Of a stretch of 64,000 bases of DNA, positions 57,693 to 64,000 are shown one piece after another. The position numbers and the translations under genes are program-made. The stretch comes from Austropuccinia psidii (Eukaryota; Basidiomycota; Pucciniomycetes; Pucciniales; Sphaerophragmiaceae). The notes below the pieces were generated by a model. The model saw only the letters and a list, made by a program, of their open reading frames with translations. It did not search any database and was not told the origin of the DNA. Each line of letters opens with the position of its first letter. Position 1 is the stretch's first letter. The stretch covers positions 12,364,451 through 12,428,450 of the forward strand of contig JALGQZ010000004.1 of NCBI GenBank assembly GCA_023105745.1, given 5' to 3'.

Positions 57693-58394
57693 GATAAATA
57701 GTTTCCTTCTCCTGGTTTGTGTTTGGTTTTACTTCTATCCCCACTCTTATAGCTACCAAAAATGAAAAATGAAAAATAAAATGGAACCTCCCAATATATG
57801 ATTTGGGAGGGGATGCTGCTGCATTAAAGAAATAAAAGAAAACAAAATTATACAAGTAAAGAAAAAGAAAAAGATTGAGAGAAAAAGGGATTAAAGAAAA
57901 AGAAAAAAGAAAAATCCTGATGGCTGGTCCTTCTTGTAGTGAGTTGCTTGATTCTGGCCAATAAGTGTCTGAAAATGAAAACCAAGCATTTGATGCTCAC
58001 AGAGTGGCCAAGGTAATTTTTCACAAGAAGTAGAACCCTCAGGGATGCATACCAGGAGATGGAATTACTTTCATAACTCCCACTCCCCACCAAGCACCAT
58101 AAAACTGAAATAAATTGCCATAATTGACTTGAATTGTGATTATTGGAATAAATTGAAATAATGATAAAAGAGAAAGAAAAGAAAGAAAGAAACATTTGGC
58201 CATATCTTGATAGGGTCCAAATTGGAGGGTATTGATGTTGCATGCTTCCTGAATCTGTCCAAAGAATTGACAAGTGCTCACAAAGTGGCCAAGGTGATTC
58301 TTCCAACAACATTTGGGTAGAATACCCCCTTAAAGGTGCATGCCAGGAGAGGAACTTACTTTCATAACTTCTTCTCCCCACCAAGCACCATAAA
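57693..58394 (-). other. Element E post-pol spacer
   Basis: Counterpart of 14164-14942 in D, with the same pair of direct repeats (CTTGGTGGGGAG on the minus strand, about 58395 and 58095) and a purine-rich run at 57830-57910. No gene. Confidence 0.6.
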
Positions 58395-61300
58395 TCAAAC
58401 TCTTGAGGTATTTGGACCAGGCTTGTCTGGATATAATGAATGGAAATCCATGACAAGGTCTGGTGAGTTGGTAAGGTTGGAAGCTGGTTCCCAAGTGGTT
58501 CTTTCTGGGTCTTCACTGAATCCTTTCCACTCTACAAGATACCATAATTTACCTCTCTTCAGTTTTGAGTCCAGAACCTGAGCCACTTCCCATTCCTCTT
58601 GCTCCTCCACTAAGACTGGTGGTGGTGGCAATTGATGTCGATTTGGGATAGTTAAATGCTTCACTGGTTCTAATAAGGACACATGGAATACAGGGTGAAC
58701 TGACTTCCATTGCTGAGGCAACTTGAGGCGGTATGCATGACTTCCAATCTTCCTGATGACTTCAAATGGTCCCAGCCATCATTTGGAAAGTTTCTTGGTG
58801 GGTCTTTTAGTCTTGATGTTCTTGGAAGCTAGCCATAACTTATCCCCAGGTTGGAAATCAGGTGGAATTTCTCTATTTCTATCTGCATACTTCTTGAATC
58901 TCTTTATTGCTGACTCTAATTCTTCTTTGACAACTTGCTGTACTTATTTGAGTTTTGTTGATAACTTTCCAGCAGGTGAGTCTTGAGAAACATGGATTGA
59001 GTCAATGCTGGGATTTCTTCCATAAATGGTGAAAAATAGGTGACTGCTTTGTTGATGAATGTTCTGCATTATTATAGGCAAGTTCAGCCAGAGGGAGCCA
59101 GGTGTACCAGTCATATTGATGATAGCTGACATACATCCAAAGATACTGTTCTAGAATCTGATTTGCCTTCTCTGTCTGTCCATCTGCTTCAGGGTGGAAA
59201 GCAGCTGAAATATCTCTTGATATCTTGAGCTGCTGAAACAAATGAGTCCAAAATGATGAAACAAATAAAGATCCTCTATCACTAATAATACTGACTGGAA
59301 GGCCATGCTTGGAAAATACATGACTAATGCAGATTTGCGCTAAGTGCAGGGAAGTGATTGTTCCATAAGCTGGAATGAAGATTTCCATTTTCGAGAATCT
59401 GTCCACAACTACTAAAATTGAATCAAAGTTGTTTGACAGTGGCAACTGGGTGATAAAGTCCATTGATAAGGAATTCCAAGGACCAGATGGAATTTGAAGA
59501 GGATTGAGTAATCCAAGCTTCTTGTGATGAATATTCTTGTTTCTTGAACATTGCTGACATGAGGACACATAGTCCTTGATGAATTGATTCATGCCAGAAA
59601 AATAAAAATTCCTCTTGATGAGCTTGAGGGTCTTCTCCAGGCCAGGATGGCCAGCCAATGGCAAGTCGTGACACTTTTAAAGAATGTTGAGTTGAAGTTT
59701 TGCATTTCTTGGGATTACAACTCTATCTTTGAATAATGGCAACTTGGCTTGAGGTTCAAGAGAATAATCTGGAACTGATTCACCTATTGCTAGTTGCTTG
59801 AGTATTTCTTTATAGTCTTTGTCTTGCCATACTTCTTTTTGAATCTTTTCAACTAAATCTGCAAATATTTCCACTTTGATTGAGAATAATCTTGGCTCTT
59901 GAATTCCATCTTGCTTGATTATTTGATGAACGTTTTGAGGATTCTTGCTGATGAAGTCCACCACCCTCTCTGGGTACACGTTGTCCCTACATGACAAGGC
60001 ATCTGGTAAAGTGGCCAGCCTTCCTGGGCAGTAAGTGATAGTGAAGTGAAATTCAGAAAGAAACTAAGCCCAATGGGCCTGACAATGAGTCAGAACTTTA
60101 GAAGACATAAAATACTGCAGGGAAGAGTGGTCTGTCAAGACCTCAAAAGAATTGTAAAGAGAGAGAAGAAATGCTCTCCAGCACTTGAGAGCCAAAATTA
60201 TTCCAAGAGGTTCCTTTTCATGAATTTCATAGTTCAGCTCAGCTGGGAGAAGCTTGCAACTATCAAATGCAATGGGATGCTTTCCTGTGTCATTCACCTG
60301 GCTCAGTACAGCACCCAAGGCATAATCAGAAGCAACAGTCTCTACTATAGTAGGTAGAGAAGGATTGAAATGAGATAAGATAGGAGCAGTGGTGAAAGCT
60401 TCTTTGAGTCCTTGAAGATTACTAAGAGCTTCCTCATTGAACATAAAGGGCAAACCTTTCTTGAGAAGGGAAGTGAGAGCAGTGTTTTTTTTAGAATAAT
60501 TTTTTATGAAATTACTATAAAAATTGGCAAAGCCAAGAAAACATTGAAGAGCCTTGATGCTTTTGGGCTGAGGCCAATTGAGGATTTGCTGAACCTTTGA
60601 AGAATCAATCTTCAGGCCATCACTTGAAACAACATAGCCCAAGTATTCCACACTTGAGGCATGAAATACACAATTGTAGGCTTTGGAAAACAAATTATTG
60701 TCCCTCAGTCTTTGGAGGACACAGGACACATGTTTGACATGTTCCTCCTCAGAACTGGAGAAAACCATGATATCATCTAGATATACCACAACAAAAACAT
60801 CCAAAAAATCTGCAAATATATCATTCACAAGATTCTTGAAAGAAGCTGGAGCATTGGTAAGGCCAAATGGCATAACCAAATACTCATAAATACCATATTT
60901 GGTTCTAAATGCAGTTAAGTGCTCATCCCCCTCTTTGATTCTCCGGAGATTATATGCACCACGCAGGTCTATCTTGGAGAGGATAGTGGAACCGTTGAAT
61001 ATGGTAAGGAGCTGGTTCATAGGAGGAACAGGGTACCTGTTCTTCCTAGTGACAGCATTGAGTTTGTGGTAGTCAACACACAAACGAAGACCTCCTTCCT
61101 TTTTCTTAACAAAAAGGACAGTTGCTCCTGTTGAAGAGGAGATTGGTCTTATGAAACCTTTCTCTACATTCTCTGAAATGTAAGCCCATAGTGTTTCTGA
61201 CTCTTGATTTGATAGTGAGTAGATAACACCAACTGGAGGTAGAAGACCCTCCAATTCAATATGATGATCACAGGCATGGTGTGAAGGAAGTTTCTCTGCT

Positions 61301-62122
61301 TTCACCTTGGAGAATACCTCCAAATATTGGTGATAAGCAGGAGGGACTACCTTCAACACAGTTTCAATTTCTTTTGGCTCTTCCTCCTCATCCCACTGCT
61401 CCTCCAGGGATGCATGAAAGGATAAGGGAGGAAGGTCCATATCCCATTGAAAGAGATGAAGTGAAGATATAGCAACATCTTCTCCAACATCTTTTATCTC
61501 TTTGAAGACTTCATCTCTTAATGGAAGTAATTACTGAGAGGGAATGATGGACAGGATATGGACAGAAGAAGGTGGGGAAGGTGTCTTAAGTTCACCAACC
61601 AGAGCAACACTGTTGACAGCAGTGGAAAATTAATTACTAGTAGAAGGAAGAATACCATTAGAATCCTTATTACTAGAATCATAGTTGATAAATCCATTTT
61701 TCCAATAAATAATAGGATTAAGATGGTAAAGGAAATCATAGCCCAATATCAGGTCTTCTCCTTTGGGTGAATCTATGATAAAAAGGTCCCATTCAAAGCT
61801 TGGGAAGGAAGGCAAGTCAACTACCCACTTGGTATAATGGGTGATGAACAAGGCAGCGGATTCATTAGAATCCATAATGAAAAGAGGAATCTTTTCAGGG
61901 AGCTCTTACATAGTCAATGAGTACTTGAGAACAGGATTCTTTGCAATAAAAGAGTTTGTAGCACGAGAATCAATGAGAATAATATAAAAAAAGATCAGAG
62001 AAAGAAGAAAAAATAAGAAAATTTAAGGATTTCTTGACACTAGTTTTCAGAGTGCACAATTGTGCTCTTGAAGGAAATAAGTGAGAACCATTGAACACAT
62101 CATGATCCCCACGCAGGCCTTT
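58395..62122 (-). pseudogene. Element E Pol, frameshifted
   Basis: Protease has DSRA instead of DSGA (about 61950), plus an extra T in a T-run near 61985 and a TAA near 61908. RT/RNase H (61440-60064) is largely open, with VDYHKLN, YLDDIMVFS and TVASDYALG, where the usual Asp is Val. Then come spacer 59997-59677 and integrase 59664-59002 with GHPGLEKT, SMDFITQLP, ISDRGS and DGQTEKANQ. A frame change before 58780 leads to a GPF motif and chromodomain (58721-58395, LVEWKGFS). The domain order is identical to D. Confidence 0.88.
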
Positions 62123-63473
62123 CCCTCCTTTCTAGGGAAGCCTCTTGATGATGACCCAGGCTTGTTCTGAAGTCTCTTGAAGCATTTTTCAATTGGGTGC
62201 TTTCCAACACAATAAGTACACAAACCCTCTTTCATCCTCCTCTCCTTTTCAGAACCAATTAATTTATTGTTCTTATTGAGGAGAGAAGCATGGGGCTTGT
62301 CCTTTGAAGCTTTAAATTGCTTGCCCTTCTTGTTCTACTTTTGGTGAGGCCTCTTTGGAAATGAGTTTTGAGGAGGCCTTGAGGGATTGGATCTATTAAC
62401 AGGAGGCTTCTTCTCTTGATTATCACCCTTTTCCTTTTGCAGCTCATGATATCTTGTGTCCAATTTTAAAGTGACATCCATAAGTTCTTGAAGATTGTCA
62501 AAAGTTCCAGGGTGAGAAGCCAATTGGTCTAAGAATCTTGATGCCAATCCTCTTCTGTGAAATGGATATAAGCTCTTTCCCCCCAATCTCCAATTCTTGG
62601 CATTAAGCTTCAGAAATCAGCAATGTACAAGGATACATGACCACTTTCCTTCATCCTCAAATTTTCCAACTCTTGTTCAGCTTTCCTGACTTCATTGGGG
62701 TCACCAAAAAGAGTGAATAGTTGAGATTCAAATAATGGCCAATTATTCTGGAGATAAGAAGGGTCTTAATTGGAAATATTTGAGAGGTAGGGTTCAATCC
62801 ACTTTCCAGCTCTACCAGTGAGAAAAGAAGTTGAGTAAAGGACTTTCTTGCTGTCAGAAAAGAAATTTGCTGGATCATTATGGAAGATTAATTGACAGGA
62901 TTGGATAAATCCTCTCAATTTATGAGCTTGAGTACCATCAAAAGAATCAGGTGCCTTCATGGATTGAGTCTTGAAAGCAGGGGCTTTGGAATTGTCCCTG
63001 GGGGTAACTGCTTTAGTGAGTTTCCCCATGAATGGAATCATTTGCTCCATCATCTTGAGGAGACTTGGTTCAGCTTGAGAGACAATAGGCTGACTAGAAA
63101 GGGCTAGATTAGAACCCTGAGGCACCTCTGGAGCATTTGCCAAGGCATCTGCCACTTCAGTCTCCCCAGAATCTTCCTCTTCCACAGACTCTTCCCCCTC
63201 TTCATCTTCAACTTCCCCAAATATTGCTCTTGCACCTTCAGACATTCCAGGGTAGCCACCCAAAAGTCCAGAGAAGGATCTTGATCTTCTAGATTTCATT
63301 CCACCTCTTCTTGAGGGTGCTTCTCCTTCCATTGGTGGTCCTCTGTCCAAGTTTGCACTCAGTTGATGAACTGATGGTGTGCGGTCAAGAGGAACCCTTG
63401 CTGTAGGAGTGAGAATAGCTGGATTTCTTTGAGATCTAGTGTTCTTGGCTGGTGGGCTATGCTGAACTGGAAT
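62047..63473 (-). pseudogene. Element E Gag, start codon lost
   Basis: Aligned with D, the start ATG is ATT (63473-63471). The first part is open (SRRGGMKSRRSRSFSGLL, acidic run, capsid) to a TAA near 62766. A frame change near 62590 and the zinc knuckle CTYCVGKHPIEKC (about 62218) follow. At the gag end D's TGA is TGC here, so the frame reads on to 62047. The slippery heptamer is GGGAAAG at 62125-62119. Confidence 0.85.
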
Positions 63474-64000
63474 TATGAAGAATTACAATAATTAATTGAT
63501 GGTATGAAAAACAGAGATCAAAGCTTGGCCAAATCAATCACAATACAGGTCTTGATGAGTCTTGAGGAATCAATTCAAATCTTGAGGTAAAGTCAAATTC
63601 AATCAATAATCAAATCAATTAAATCAGTAATCAACAATTAATTCAATTCAATATCAAAAATCTTAAAGAATTCAATAAACAAACAAACAATCAATCAATG
63701 TCTTCAAGGTGAATTCAAGGTCTTGAGGAATCAATCAGTCAATCAATATCTTCAGGAATCAAAACCAATCAATAATCAATAATCAATTCTTGAGGATAAA
63801 TAAGTTATCTTGAGGAATTAAAAAGTCAATCAAATCAATCCAAATAAAGTCCTGAATTGCTGAATCAATAACCCAAATGAATCCCAATCAAATGAACCAA
63901 TCAATAACCAATCAATAACTTGTGATAAGACCTGAATGAAAAAACCAAGAGAAGCTTGATTGAAAGAAAATGAAGTGGAACGAGATGGTCAGCAATGATT
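63474..64000 (-). repeat. Element E leader, TTGATTGAT array
   Basis: The minus strand has the same irregular TTGATTGATT / CCTCAAGA array as D's leader, then sequence matching D at about 8553 at the window edge. Confidence 0.75.

Larger units (their letters stand above)
49197..64000 (-). mobile_element. Element E: decayed chromovirus related to D, split by element F
   Basis: The minus strand shows leader, gag, pol, the 3' region with an antisense gene, polypurine tract (49971-49959) and 3' LTR (49958-49197), colinear with D. The 5' LTR is outside; alignment of the leader with D places it about 190 nt beyond base 64000. Many stops and frameshifts make it clearly older than D. It is inserted in a transposase gene and is itself interrupted at 51718-57281. 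Confidence 0.9.

Overview
The window is a eukaryotic, transposon-dominated segment with no bacterial features. It has short spliceosomal introns (46-70 nt, GT..AG), Ty3/Gypsy chromoviruses, a Ty1/Copia element, a Tnp2-like DNA transposase, a Tet-like dioxygenase remnant and SNF2 helicase debris. This points to a basidiomycete rust fungus (Pucciniales). From memory, without any search, several protein families here look like ones abundant in the very large, repeat-rich genome of Austropuccinia psidii (myrtle rust); I hold that as a likely but unproven assignment.

Left half (1-31669): an onion of nested LTR retrotransposons. Element C (minus strand) is the oldest layer; its pieces lie at 7268-7604, 17964-19030 and 28706-31669. 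Into C went element B (19031-28700, plus; 1438-bp LTRs; TSD GGGGT) and element D (7605-17959, plus; 761-bp LTRs; TSD AAAC). A plus-oriented element G also went in; only its 3' LTR end (5957-7267) is visible. Element A (minus strand, running off the left edge, long open gag-pol) in turn sits inside G's LTR. A, B and C are one lineage: gag-pol is overprinted on a second frame (ORF1), and an intron decides which frame is read. D is a chromovirus with a separate gag, a probable -1 frameshift into pol, and a spliced antisense gene in its 3' region that encodes a Zn2Cys6-like cluster.

Middle (31670-49196): no LTR elements. It holds decayed, intron-containing genes: an orphan multi-exon protein (33282-35465), a Tet-like 2OG-Fe(II) oxygenase (36064-37456), a minus-strand Cys-cluster gene (38503-39712), an SNF2 helicase (42353-44790), another orphan minus-strand gene (45120-47109) and the 5' part of a Tnp2-like transposase (48055-49196). 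Two degenerate coding tandem repeats (31988-32623, 37600-38110) lie among them. Nearly all carry stops or frameshifts, so this is a graveyard of DNA-transposon and transposon-associated genes.

Right part (49197-64000): element E, a decayed minus-strand relative of D, inserted inside the transposase gene. It is itself split by a Ty1/Copia element F (51723-57276; 636-bp LTRs; TSD CTTCA). E's 5' LTR should begin roughly 190 nt beyond the window's right end, judged from alignment with D's leader. LTR divergence by eye gives the order: B and D young (about 99% identical LTRs), F older (about 95%), E and C older than what is inside them.
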